Below are positions 36,875-46,130 of a stretch of 64,000 bases of DNA, in pieces. The number at the start of each line of letters is the position of its first letter. Within the stretch, counting starts at the first letter, position 1. Below the pieces are notes generated by a model. That model searched no databases. It was given only the letters and a program-made list of their open reading frames with translations, and was not told where the DNA came from. Source of the DNA: Virgibacillus ihumii (lineage in GTDB: Bacteria; Bacillota; Bacilli; Bacillales; Amphibacillaceae); the NCBI RefSeq assembly GCF_902726655.1, contig NZ_CACVAN010000001.1:1798001-1862000 (forward strand), given 5' to 3'. Both the position numbers and the translations under genes were made by a program.

Positions 36875-38191
36875 TCATGGTGATAGCGAAATATCCTCGA
36901 CAAACTGATACATAATTTTCGGACGCCCTTTTTGTTTTAAATGTGTAGTACCACACTTCTCAATAACTCCGGCATCTTCCAAATTTGCCAATATCCTTCT
37001 TCCATTACGATCGGTACTTTGCAGCCACCTGGATATATCCTGGGATGTAAAAGCCTGTTTATTGTATTTATACGAATACATGATAAGCCGAACAGCATCA
37101 CGTATATTAATTTTTTCACTAAACTTTTCACGCAGCACCTGTTCAATATGTTTTATGTTTAGTGAAGCGTTTTCATCATTCGGATATTTAATGGTTCTCG
37201 ACTGTTGTTCATCAATTACTACGATAGACGCACGATCATCCGGCTTCATTCCGCTTAAACCATAACGGACATTCTGTTCTGCATGGGATACATTCTCTCC
37301 ATAGCCAATTACAACTCCAATGGACAGGTGATCTCTTACCTTAAATTCATGAATGAAATGAAATAAGTTCTTCATCGCCTCATCATCCATTTCACCTTTC
37401 GTAGTAAAAATAAAGTATAATCCGTCCCCTACATCTACAAACGACCCATTCATCTTTTCGGTAAGATACATTAAGGACTTTTGGATATCCAGTTCATGAT
37501 GTTTCCACTTAAATAAATCATATGCTTCATTTTCGACAATTTCAGTCACCACCCTGCACCCTACGACTGCCATCTGCATACTTTCATACCGATTGGCTTG
37601 TGCTCTCTCTATCAACAACTCAATGGTTGATTTGATCGATATAAAAGAAGGTGTCAGGCGGTAAGCAGGGATACCTTCTTTCCTTAGCTCATTATAAGTG
37701 GACCTAATAGAAGTTATAGCAGCCTCGGTTTTACCTTCGTAATACAGTTCCTTATGAAATTTAGCAAGGTTCGCAATCCTGTCGTAACCCCCATATGGCT
37801 CATTAAAATACGAAAGTGAGTCTAATTTGTAAAACGACATTACCTTGGACATTTCCTCATCTGTAATCGAATCAATGCTTATGTTTCGAAAAATGACTCC
37901 TTTGTTGAGTTGTTCTTCCATTAAAATGCCGAAGAAACTGGATCCATGTAATGTTGGATAACTACCTTCCTCTTGGGTAATATATTTTCTTTCAATTGCT
38001 AATGAATAATTCATAATTCCGGAAAACAACCACTGATCAACCAAAAACCTGTTATTTTTTAAAATAGATTCGATTTCATTTACTTCCAGATATATGAAGG
38101 GTTTAAATTCAACCCCGAGAAAATCATCTGCAACTTTCAATATACGACTGACTGACTCACTAGGCCCAATTATACCAATTGTAATACGCAA
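36875..38191 (-). CDS. Unclassified transcriptional regulator with cyclase-like middle domain and C-terminal winged helix
   Basis: About 438 residues. The N-terminal 200 residues (RITIGIIGPSESVSRILKVADDF) resemble a ligand-sensing domain with no family I can name. The middle (about 205-330) has alternating strands, DVGDGLYFIFTT and HLSIGVVIGYGENVSHAEQN, like a GGDEF/nucleotide-cyclase fold without catalytic GGDEF. The C-terminus (about 370-430; QAFTSQDISRWLQSTDRNGRRILANLEDAGVIEK) is a winged helix. TTG 38191 follows AGAGGGGGTG. It is the first gene of the operon and faces a palindrome-rich spacer, so likely controls both flanking units. Confidence 0.75.
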   Translation of the reverse strand: MRITIGIIGPSESVSRILKVADDFLGVEFKPFIYLEVNEIESILKNNRFLVDQWLFSGIMNYSLAIERKYITQEEGSYPTLHGSSFFGILMEEQLNKGVIFRNISIDSITDEEMSKVMSFYKLDSLSYFNEPYGGYDRIANLAKFHKELYYEGKTEAAITSIRSTYNELRKEGIPAYRLTPSFISIKSTIELLIERAQANRYESMQMAVVGCRVVTEIVENEAYDLFKWKHHELDIQKSLMYLTEKMNGSFVDVGDGLYFIFTTKGEMDDEAMKNLFHFIHEFKVRDHLSIGVVIGYGENVSHAEQNVRYGLSGMKPDDRASIVVIDEQQSRTIKYPNDENASLNIKHIEQVLREKFSEKINIRDAVRLIMYSYKYNKQAFTSQDISRWLQSTDRNGRRILANLEDAGVIEKCGTTHLKQKGRPKIMYQFVEDISLSP

Positions 38192-38249
38192 TATATCCAC
38201 CCCCTCTCACAGAATCATCATCAAATAATACATAAGCCGTCATTTCATT

Positions 38250-38286
38250 AAAGGAATTTTTCCTTTTATATTCCTTAAAGGTATAT
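38250..38286. promoter_or_regulatory. Tandem palindromes, candidate operators
   Basis: AAAGGAATTTTTCCTTT (38250-38266) is a perfect palindrome and ATATTCCTTAAAGGTATAT (38268-38286) a near-perfect one, sharing an AAGGAAT core. They lie in the divergent spacer before the regulator. A further imperfect GACTGATC/GATCAGGTC repeat near 38392-38432 has no clear role. Confidence 0.5.
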
Positions 38287-38585
38287 TACTAGAAATATTC
38301 AGTTATGTCTATAATTTTTCCACTTTTTTCACTTGTTTAATTTTGGAATCGACACCCCCTGCAGGCTTATCGCTTAAATTTCGCATAAAAAAGACTGATC
38401 CAAGATCATTAACTAACGACTTTTCGATCAGGTCCATAATTAATCAGCTATGCAAAAGCAAGAAAAATAATACATAGTCCATACCATTCTGACAAAGGGT
38501 TCGATAGATTATTACTCTACCATGATTTACAGTCCCCACCAGAACTACTGATATGGTATAATCACTCTAATAAGGAGGGATTACG

Positions 38586-39755
38586 TTGTTACGTGATATA
38601 CATGACTTCATTGATACACTTTTTCCGGAAATGATCGAAATACGACGATATCTGCACCAATACCCGGAGCTCTCATTCCATGAGACAAAAACAGCTCAAT
38701 ATATTGCAGACTATTATGAAAAACTGGACATCCCCTATGAAACAAATGTTGGCGGTAACGGAGTGATTGCGACGTTAAAGGGTGAAAAACCCGGCAAGAC
38801 AGTTGCTCTCAGGGCAGACTTCGATGCACTTCCAATTCAAGAAGAAAATGATGTTCCCTATAAATCAAAAGTAGATGGAGTGATGCACGCTTGCGGTCAT
38901 GACGGGCACACAGCTTCATTGCTTACACTTGCAAAAGCAATGAAATTTTTCCAGCAGGACTTATCAGGAACAATAGTTTTTGTTCATCAACATGCTGAAG
39001 AATACGCTCCAGGTGGTGCTAAACCTATTCTTGAATCCGGAAAACTCGATCATGTGGATGCGGTTTTCGGCTCACACTTATGGGCTACCACCCCATTTGG
39101 TGTATTACAAACTTCCAAAGATGTATTTATGGCGGGTGTCGACCGCTTTGAAATAAAAGTCCAAGGACAAGGCGGACATGGTGGCTACCCGCACGAGACA
39201 AAAGACGCTATTGTTATTGCGTCGCAACTGGTTTCCAATCTTCAGCAGATTACCAGCAGGCGATTAGATCCGCTTGACACGGCTGTCTTAACAATTGGTA
39301 TCTTCGAAAGTGGATCAGCATTCAATATTATTGCAGATTCCGCTAAACTGGTTGGCACTGTCCGGTATTTAAACAAAGACGTTCAGAAAAAGGTAATGGC
39401 AGAAATGGAAAGGATAATTAAGGGGACATGTGAGGGATATGATGCCTCTTACAAATTTAATTACGTACAAGGTTATCCTCCATTAAAAAATCATGCTGAA
39501 GACGCGGAACTGGTGATGAAGGCAAGCAGCAAAGTCGATGAGATTGATACTGCAGAAGATATTAAACCTGTTATGGGTGGTGAAGATTTTGCCTATTATA
39601 CAATGGAAAAACCGGGGGCATATTTCTTCACCGGTGCAAAAAAAGAGGACAACCCTTACCCGCATCATCACCCAAAATTTGATATAGATGAACGGGCTAT
39701 TCCAGTTGCAGCTAAAACATTGATTTCAGCGTATTTTGCTTACCAGGATAAATAG
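38586..39755 (+). CDS. M20 amidohydrolase (N-acyl-amino-acid/hippurate hydrolase type)
   Basis: A 389-residue M20D enzyme with all five metal-site segments: ALRADFDALPI, MHACGHDGHTA, HQHAEEYAPGG, GSHLWATTP and the C-terminal PHHHPKFDIDE. It releases an amino acid from an N-acyl conjugate. TTG 38586 follows AAGGAGGGATTACG. It is divergent from the Abg-like operon and followed, after a terminator, by a two-gene membrane system that may import or export its substrate. Confidence 0.9.
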   Translation: MLRDIHDFIDTLFPEMIEIRRYLHQYPELSFHETKTAQYIADYYEKLDIPYETNVGGNGVIATLKGEKPGKTVALRADFDALPIQEENDVPYKSKVDGVMHACGHDGHTASLLTLAKAMKFFQQDLSGTIVFVHQHAEEYAPGGAKPILESGKLDHVDAVFGSHLWATTPFGVLQTSKDVFMAGVDRFEIKVQGQGGHGGYPHETKDAIVIASQLVSNLQQITSRRLDPLDTAVLTIGIFESGSAFNIIADSAKLVGTVRYLNKDVQKKVMAEMERIIKGTCEGYDASYKFNYVQGYPPLKNHAEDAELVMKASSKVDEIDTAEDIKPVMGGEDFAYYTMEKPGAYFFTGAKKEDNPYPHHHPKFDIDERAIPVAAKTLISAYFAYQDK

Positions 39756-39760
39756 ATAAA

Positions 39761-39800
39761 TAGCCTAACAGAGCATGAAAGCACTGTTAGGCTATTTTTA
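39761..39800 (+). terminator. Terminator after M20 gene
   Basis: TAGCCTAACAG pairs with CTGTTAGGCTA around a short loop, followed by TTTTTA. It may be partly read through into the downstream membrane genes. Confidence 0.85.
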
Positions 39801-39829
39801 AAAATACAATAATACAAGGAGGTAGAACG

Positions 39830-40636
39830 ATGGACAGCGAAATGACACAAGGTTTGTGGAAGGACTGGCGTCTGCACGCACTGGTGTTGGTAACGGTAAT
39901 TGTGACTGAAGCAATTGGAACATACAGTTTTTCAGTAGGTCCGGGAGTTATCCTGCTTTTACCCATGTTATATGCGTTGATAATTGGATTAATTTTGTAT
40001 TTCACCCCTCTGGTAAAGGAAAAACAATCGAAAAATGCCGAACCGATTATCATTTTAGGTGTGGCATTACTGCTTGCAAAAATTGGAGTCATCATAGGTC
40101 CTTCCCTTCCTCAGTTAATCGAGGCAGGACCCGCATTGTTATTGCAGGAATTAGGTAACCTCGGGACAATCTTTTTAGCATTACCGGTTGCTGTTTGGCT
40201 AGGATTGAAGCGGGAAACGATTGGAATGACTCACTCTGTGGCTCGCGAACCAAATGTGGGGTTGGTAATGGATAAATACGGAATGGACTCAGCGGAAACA
40301 CGGGGGGTTTTGGCAGTTTACATCTTTGGTACTGTGTTCGGTGCCGTATTTATGGGGCTAATTTCCGGATTTCTGGCAACCTTAACGCCGATTCATCCTT
40401 TATCATTTGCAATGGCATCAGGTATCGGAAGTGGCAGTATGATGGCCGCTGCAAGTGGTTCATTAGTTGCTATTTTTCCGGAACTGGAAACACAAATTAT
40501 TGCTTTTGCCGGAGCAAGTAATCTGCTTTCTTTATCAACAGGACTTTATGTAAGTATTTTTATAGGTTTACCTTTAACAGAAAAACTGTATAGTGTCATG
40601 ACAAACCGGCGTAAGAATAAGGAAGCTATCAAATAA
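39830..40636 (+). CDS. DUF3100-type multi-pass membrane protein
   Basis: A 268-residue protein with about seven hydrophobic segments and a conserved-looking GIGSGSMMAAASGSLVAIFPE loop, which I associate with the uncharacterised DUF3100 family. The ATG at 39830 follows AAGGAGGTAGAACG. It is followed 14 bases later by a second membrane gene, and the two probably form one complex. The M20 hydrolase upstream suggests transport of an acylated amino acid or peptide. Family name moderately sure; function unknown. Confidence 0.75.
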   Translation: MDSEMTQGLWKDWRLHALVLVTVIVTEAIGTYSFSVGPGVILLLPMLYALIIGLILYFTPLVKEKQSKNAEPIIILGVALLLAKIGVIIGPSLPQLIEAGPALLLQELGNLGTIFLALPVAVWLGLKRETIGMTHSVAREPNVGLVMDKYGMDSAETRGVLAVYIFGTVFGAVFMGLISGFLATLTPIHPLSFAMASGIGSGSMMAAASGSLVAIFPELETQIIAFAGASNLLSLSTGLYVSIFIGLPLTEKLYSVMTNRRKNKEAIK

Positions 40637-40650
40637 AAGGGAGGGATTTC

Positions 40651-41103
40651 ATGCTTCGAAATATTCAGGAATGGACGCTATTATTAGTCATATTTGGATT
40701 TATTTCAATCATTAGTAACTGGATAGGTTATAACATCTTACCTTTGGAAGCTCTTCCAGGAATGATCATTCTTATTCTTATTTGTTTAGCAGGCTTTATT
40801 TTGAATAAAGTAATCCCTATTGATTTTCCAAGCGTTGCATATATTGCCCTTATCGGCGTTCTGGTTTCCATGCCATGGATGCCGGGATCAGAAATAGTAG
40901 TAGCGTGGACAACAGAAGTTGAACTGCTTGCGTTAACAACGCCAATTCTTGCATATGCCGGAATATCAATCGGAAGGTCCTGGACAGATTTTGTGCAACT
41001 TGGCTGGAAAACAATTATCGTAGCAAGCCTGGTAATGCTGGGAACTTTTCTTGGTTCAGCACTTATAGCGGAATTAGTGTTACAAATGCAAGGTTTGATT
41101 TAA
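40651..41103 (+). CDS. Small membrane protein, partner of the DUF3100-type protein
   Basis: A 150-residue protein with about five hydrophobic helices; no recognised family. ATG 40651 follows GGGAGGGATTTC, 14 bases after the upstream gene, so they are co-transcribed. The arrangement of a longer and a shorter integral membrane protein recalls split two-subunit carriers. The group II intron begins 13 bases after its stop codon and now separates it from a downstream hairpin terminator. Confidence 0.72.
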   Translation: MLRNIQEWTLLLVIFGFISIISNWIGYNILPLEALPGMIILILICLAGFILNKVIPIDFPSVAYIALIGVLVSMPWMPGSEIVVAWTTEVELLALTTPILAYAGISIGRSWTDFVQLGWKTIIVASLVMLGTFLGSALIAELVLQMQGLI

Positions 41104-41115
41104 TAAATATCTAAA

Positions 41116-43239
41116 GTAGAGTAGGAGGAGGGTTTTCACCCTCCGACCTCTCGTCAAACCGTACGTGCAGATTTCCCGCATACGGCTTTCACTTTGTCAG
41201 TTCCCCATTTCCGGGAGTGAGTTTTCATTATTTCATCCTCGGATTAGAAACGGTTAGTGAGTAAGCCGACCATTGATACTAAGCCAGCTTGTGCTAAAAT
41301 TTTATTTGGTATACGCCAGTTCGACTCCATCGAACGTTTCTTTCTCATATAGGCTCGCGCCCGCATTCGAATCCATTCATCCAAACGCTCGAACTTCTTC
41401 TTGACATTTCCTATCCTAAAATAGTTGGCAAAGCCCCGGATGACTTCATTGAGTTTCTTAATCATCTCGAATAAGCTCTTACCCTGTTGTCTTCTTGAAA
41501 GCTGCCTGATCCTATCCTTAAACTTTTGAACTCTGTCACTTGGAAGTACCATGTAATCTTTCCAAAAGTCAAACCCCAGAAACCGGAAACCTTCATCAAA
41601 ATGGACAACTCTTGTTTTGATAGGATGTACTGTCAGTTGGAGCCTTTGTTCAAGTATTTCTTTAGCTTGTTTATACGCCCGGTCTGCCTGTCTCTTCGAC
41701 TTACAGAAGATGACCGCATCATCCGCAAAACGTACCACTGGAAAGCCTGCTTTCTTCATAGACCAATCAAATTCATCCAAGTATATATTCGCCAACAATG
41801 GTGAAATGACGCCTCCTTGCGGCGATCCTTGATGCGTGTCATAGAACCGATCGTCTTCCATGACACCAGCTTTTAACCACATTTCTATTAAATCAAGCAC
41901 CCGCCCGTCGGCGATTTTGTCCTTGATTTTCTCCATCAGTAAGTCATGTGGGATATTGTCAAAATACGATTTGATATCTAAATCAACTACGTACTCATAC
42001 CCACTTTTCTTAGCACGCCTAACTACATCCAACGCCTGATGTTGCGAATGTCCCTTTCGGAATCCATAACTGTGTGGATAAAAGTCTCGGTCAAATAAAG
42101 GTTCCATCATCTGTCGTACTGCTTGTTGAATGATTCGGTCTCTTACAGTGGGTATTCCCAAGGGTCGCTTTTTCTTGCCATCACCTTTTGGGATATAGTG
42201 TCGTAATACCGGCTCCGGCCGATAACGATTGTGCTTCAGAAGTCGTTCTATTTCTCCCAGATTTTGGTCAAGCTGAGTCTCGAACCACATAATCGTCTCA
42301 CCATCTACCCCGGCACTTCCTTCGTTGGCTTTCACAGCGTTCCATGCGTTATTTAAGTTGTTTCTTCGGTATACCTTATCAATAATGGAATAATATTTGC
42401 GCTTCGGTCGCATACATATCACCACCTTCGCGCTTACTCACCACATTGGTCTTACAGTCGCTACAGGAAACGATTCCTTTCTTGTTCCATCGCAAGGCAT
42501 TGCGTGTCTAGGTAAAACCAATCGCCCCTATCCCTCTACGATATACTCAGGTCGCCAGTTCCTCTGTGTCCTTACATGGCTATTCATGTTTGGCGGGATA
42601 TCCCCTCTTGAAGAACCTCTTTTCATTTAAGGCGCTACGTTTCCCACTCACTTCCATTCACAATGTTGACAAAGCAGGTCCCTTCACCTCCATCATGGAA
42701 CTTTTGATTCCGTAATGGGTTGGGCAACTTCATGCACCCACTCATCCGAGTTTTCCCCTCCGTACTGTCGCCAGCCTTCATTGGCTCGGATTTCTTCACT
42801 ACTACGGAGCCATCCGCCACCTGCAGTGCCATCGGTTTGGCTTTCCCTCAAGGGTTATACCTCCCCTACCTATCGATGTTTACCGATAGGAGCCTACAGT
42901 GCTTCCCCCAGTAATTACACATTCTATTCCATCCATCCTGACCCTAATCACGTCGATGTGTCCTATAGGTCGTCTCCCTTTTCCAGTTTTCCCATAAGAT
43001 ATGCCTCCGCACAGGTTTCCCCGTTTTTTGGGCGGGTCACCCATCATCGCCGCCACCTCTGGTTCACATGTTGTTCCGGGCTGGACTTTGCCTGCAGACC
43101 TTCCGGATTCCTCTTCGCAGAGGACACCCTGTCAATCCTGCCATTATTTGGCGAGGACCTTACTTCGGCTACGGTACTTAAAAGGGCAAAGTTACCGTGT
43201 GGATTTAAACCACCTAGATTGTGCAACAGTGGGGCACAC
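41116..43239 (-). mobile_element. Group II intron, bacterial class C type
   Basis: On the minus strand the intron begins GTGTGCCCC (43239 leftward), the expected 5' end, and ends near 41116 with TCTAC after a domain V (GCCGTATGCGGGAAATCTG to CACGTACGG, about 41153-41187) and a GGAGGGTGAAAACCCTCC domain VI. The 5' RNA domains occupy 42414-43239 and contain no gene. It encodes a reverse transcriptase. Class C introns insert just after terminator hairpins; here the 12-bp stem at 43241-43280 lies one base before the 5' boundary. Exact 3' boundary is inferred. Confidence 0.9.
41244..42413 (-). CDS. ltrA: Group II intron reverse transcriptase/maturase
   Basis: About 389 residues. Reverse transcriptase motifs are complete: DLDIKSYFDNIPH, HQGSPQGGVISPLLANIYLDEFD and the active-site FADD (VVRFADDAVIF). 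A maturase domain with IRGFANYFRIG follows; no C-terminal endonuclease is present, as usual for class C. ATG 42413 follows AAGG in GAAGGTGGTGATATGT; longer GTG starts are possible. The frame is intact, so the intron may be mobile. Confidence 0.93.
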   Translation of the reverse strand: MRPKRKYYSIIDKVYRRNNLNNAWNAVKANEGSAGVDGETIMWFETQLDQNLGEIERLLKHNRYRPEPVLRHYIPKGDGKKKRPLGIPTVRDRIIQQAVRQMMEPLFDRDFYPHSYGFRKGHSQHQALDVVRRAKKSGYEYVVDLDIKSYFDNIPHDLLMEKIKDKIADGRVLDLIEMWLKAGVMEDDRFYDTHQGSPQGGVISPLLANIYLDEFDWSMKKAGFPVVRFADDAVIFCKSKRQADRAYKQAKEILEQRLQLTVHPIKTRVVHFDEGFRFLGFDFWKDYMVLPSDRVQKFKDRIRQLSRRQQGKSLFEMIKKLNEVIRGFANYFRIGNVKKKFERLDEWIRMRARAYMRKKRSMESNWRIPNKILAQAGLVSMVGLLTNRF

Positions 43240-43240
43240 C

Positions 43241-43280
43241 AACAAACCAGAGATTGAGAACACCTAAGCTCTGGTTTGTT
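43241..43280 (+). terminator. Hairpin at intron boundary, terminator of the membrane-gene operon
   Basis: AACAAACCAGAG pairs perfectly with CTCTGGTTTGTT around 16 bases, then GTTTAAAATT on the plus strand. It would have followed the gene ending at 41103 before the intron inserted, and its minus-strand form is the insertion target. Confidence 0.75.
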
Positions 43281-43328
43281 GTTTAAAATTAAAATCACCC
43301 CTGCAAACTTTCAATAAAATCTTTCAAC

Positions 43329-43368
43329 ATAAAAGGGAAATGCGTCGAATATGCGGCGCATTTCCCTT
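43329..43368 (-). terminator. Terminator of the amidohydrolase gene
   Basis: AAGGGAAATGCG pairs perfectly with CGCATTTCCCTT; on the minus strand it runs into TTATG just after the stop at 43376. Confidence 0.75.
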
Positions 43369-43375
43369 AAACTGA

Positions 43376-44620
43376 TTAACCTAACACGTTCTTTTCAATC
43401 TTGCCGTCTTTTACAACAACCTGAACGGTATCATTATCCGCCAAAGCATTGATATCATCCAATGGGTTTCCTTGAACAACGATCACATCAGCAAGTTTTC
43501 CTTCTTCCAATGTTCCAACTTTATCTTCCCAGCCCAGGCATTCTGCAGCAGTTTTGGTGGAAGCTACAATCGTCTCCATTGGTGACATGCCAATGCCAGC
43601 CATTAGTCCAAGCTCCCGTAAGTTGGTACCGTGTTTCATGACGCCGGCATCTGTTCCCATTGCAATCTTGACACCGGCCTTGTGAGCTTTCTCAATACTG
43701 GCTTTATGGTATTCAATGACTTCTTTGGATTTCTCAACAGCTGTATCCGGCATGCCTTTCTCCTCGGCCGTTTCTAACACTGCAACCGGAGCCAGCAATG
43801 TCGGAACCAGGAATGTCCCTTTCTCCAGCATCATTTCAATGGATTCATCATCCAAAAAGATGCCATGTTCTATGGAGTGGATCCCTGCCTTAACAGCATT
43901 TTTGATACCCTCTGCTCCTTGCGCGTGAGCCATGACTTTAACACCTTTGCGAAATTGACCTTCCTGAACAATCGTCTGAAGTTCTTCCAAGGAAAATTGG
44001 GTGAATTCCGGATGATCGGTCGCACTCAGAACTCCTCCTGTAGCATGAACTTTGATCACTTCAGCACCTGCACGCAGCATTTCACGGGTCTTCTTGCGCA
44101 CTTCCTCCACCCCGTCACACTGTCCATGCGGCATGCCGGGGTGACCAGAAGGCAGAAGATCCTGAACACTGCCGGAAACGGTATAACCATCGCCATGCCC
44201 GCCGGTAATCGTCAGCGCATTGATGCTTAACTGTAAACGCGGACCGGAAATTAGCCCTTCTTCTACAGCCTTTTTCACACCACGATCGGTGCCTAATGCA
44301 TCCCGAACAGAGGTAACACCAGCTTGCAGCGTATTTTTCAAGTACTCAGCAGCTTGATAATACATAAACGAAAATGGTGTTTCCAAACGCTTGGCAATCG
44401 GGGCAAATTCCATCATCATATGAACATGTGAATCAATAATGCCAGGTAAAATAGTACCGCCTTTCGCATCGACAATAGTCTCTTCACCCGTAAAGGTGTA
44501 GTCATCTTCCGGCCCAGCGTATACGATATTTTTCTCCTCAATCGCCACCAAGGCATGCTGCTGTGGCTCTCCTCCATTACCATCAATTAATAAACCATTT
44601 TTAATAACTGTTTTTGTCAT
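43376..44620 (-). CDS. Metal-dependent amidohydrolase, prolidase/imidazolonepropionase-like
   Basis: A 414-residue amidohydrolase-superfamily enzyme with the metal pattern HVHMMM, the carboxylated-Lys region EVIKVHATGG, HAQG, SIEHGIF and the final Asp in MGTDAGV. Such proteins include Xaa-Pro dipeptidases and related carboxypeptidases. ATG 44620 follows GGGAGTGGTTATTA; the longer frame has no ribosome site. It lies 16 bases after a membrane protein gene, so it probably acts on a compound taken up by that protein. Confidence 0.87.
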   Translation of the reverse strand: MTKTVIKNGLLIDGNGGEPQQHALVAIEEKNIVYAGPEDDYTFTGEETIVDAKGGTILPGIIDSHVHMMMEFAPIAKRLETPFSFMYYQAAEYLKNTLQAGVTSVRDALGTDRGVKKAVEEGLISGPRLQLSINALTITGGHGDGYTVSGSVQDLLPSGHPGMPHGQCDGVEEVRKKTREMLRAGAEVIKVHATGGVLSATDHPEFTQFSLEELQTIVQEGQFRKGVKVMAHAQGAEGIKNAVKAGIHSIEHGIFLDDESIEMMLEKGTFLVPTLLAPVAVLETAEEKGMPDTAVEKSKEVIEYHKASIEKAHKAGVKIAMGTDAGVMKHGTNLRELGLMAGIGMSPMETIVASTKTAAECLGWEDKVGTLEEGKLADVIVVQGNPLDDINALADNDTVQVVVKDGKIEKNVLG

Positions 44621-44636
44621 TAATAACCACTCCCAT

Positions 44637-45803
44637 TTATAAAGTTTGAACAAGAACTCCAGCTATAAGGACGGAAACGATGGTGACTGTTGTAAATCCA
44701 CCAATCAGCATTGGTGATAATAACTCGTCAAATATTTGTTTCTCCTCTTCCTCATTCTCGGCAACACTACGGCTTACTTCTTCACACAAAATATAATCGC
44801 CTGGAAATCCAAACAGTGCTGTTAATGCTACAGGCATTCCTTTATATGGATGCCACTTAACTATCTTGGACATAAAGTATCCGCCAATACTAAGCCCAAT
44901 AGTCCCTAGCAGAAGGATCAAAATGATGCTTGGCAGGTTTTCCAGCGCATCTTGCGGACTTACATTTGCCATTGTACCGATTACAACAAAAATGATTCCG
45001 ATCATAGTAATCGTAAATGAGTTTGCTCTTTCAAGAGATCTTTCTTCAAATAGTCCCAGTTTCAAACCAATTATACCAATAGTCAAACACCATATACTGT
45101 AATGAATCCCGGTTACTTCTCCCAGCGCGGTACCAATCGCAGCACCGACGAAAATAAAGAATAATTTCAATGTCATACTGGATTTCAGCGGACTCACTCT
45201 TTTACCGCTATTTTCTGTAGCCTTTTTTTCCTGCCCGCCAGTAGCCTTGAATGTCCCATTGTCCATTTCTTTTTTCAAACCAACTGCATAACGACGCATA
45301 AAATTCATGGCCAATGGCATCCCCAGAACACCCTGGAACGCAACAATTAAAGCGGGGATGACAACCAGACTGGTAAGTCCCAGTTCCGTCAATTTTTCGG
45401 ACGTGATAATTAAAGCTATAATTCCTCCGCTGACCGGACCAACCCCGGCAACTGCAGTCGGATAATCGTAAACAAGCGGTACAATTGTTAAAATCAGGAT
45501 ACCTGATACAAGCATGCCGCCCAGTGCAACAAGAACAGCCTTATACTGTCGCTTCAATGTCGATAAAGGTATCAACGTCCCCATATGCAAAATGGCCGGA
45601 CCAACCAGGATAGCCCCCAAAGCGGCAAACGTTGATTTTTCCAATATATCTGCCGGAAAGATGCCCGTCCATTTACAGACAAGAAAACCGACCATTGCGG
45701 TTAAAAGCATCGGCACTCTTGCTCTGGAAACAATGGAAATCCATTCCCCCAATGCGATTAACGCAAAAATGATTACTGTTGCTATAAGTGGATTACTTAG
45801 CAT
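44637..45803 (-). CDS. Multi-pass membrane protein, probable transporter
   Basis: A 388-residue protein with about 10 hydrophobic helices in two halves separated by a charged loop (about residues 175-205). GVGPVSGGIIALIITSEKL and ALFGFPGDYILCEEVSR look like carrier substrate regions. I do not recognise the family. It is upstream of and co-transcribed with an amidohydrolase, which suggests uptake of that enzyme's substrate. Starts at 45803 behind GGGGGAAG. Confidence 0.78.
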   Translation of the reverse strand: MLSNPLIATVIIFALIALGEWISIVSRARVPMLLTAMVGFLVCKWTGIFPADILEKSTFAALGAILVGPAILHMGTLIPLSTLKRQYKAVLVALGGMLVSGILILTIVPLVYDYPTAVAGVGPVSGGIIALIITSEKLTELGLTSLVVIPALIVAFQGVLGMPLAMNFMRRYAVGLKKEMDNGTFKATGGQEKKATENSGKRVSPLKSSMTLKLFFIFVGAAIGTALGEVTGIHYSIWCLTIGIIGLKLGLFEERSLERANSFTITMIGIIFVVIGTMANVSPQDALENLPSIILILLLGTIGLSIGGYFMSKIVKWHPYKGMPVALTALFGFPGDYILCEEVSRSVAENEEEEKQIFDELLSPMLIGGFTTVTIVSVLIAGVLVQTL

Positions 45804-45936
45804 AAAAAACTTCCCCCTTTTCGTGATGTAAATGAAAAGATTAATGAAATTCTTGAATTGCGATGCAATCCTTTGTTCACTAATCTAGCTTTGCAGAAGT
45901 GCATAAACATATCTATAAAGTTATAAATATACAATT

Positions 45937-45962
45937 AACGTTATGAACATTTCCATAACGTT
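45937..45962. promoter_or_regulatory. Inverted repeat, candidate operator of the transporter/amidohydrolase operon
   Basis: AACGTTATG and CATAACGTT are perfect 9-base arms with an 8-base spacer, about 135 bases upstream of the transporter start. No regulator gene is adjacent except the TetR gene, whose own operator differs. The remainder of 45804-46130 is AT-rich and shows nothing else. Confidence 0.5.
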
Positions 45963-46130
45963 GAGCACTTTGCAACTTTCTTAATTTTCATTGATGTTAA
46001 AAATAATGATACTACTTTATCATACAATTTCGGCAAATGAAAGAAAATTTGTTAAGTTAAACAATCCAATAAATGTAAGACAATCACTATTAACCGAGTC
46101 AATTACGGCAACGGACGTTAAATTATTTTC

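Noticed and set aside
42426..43267. Several reading frames on both strands
   Set aside because: They fall in the 5' structured RNA of the group II intron.
43241..43280. Integron attC site
   Set aside because: No R/L box motifs or integrase; the hairpin fits a terminator used as a class C intron target.
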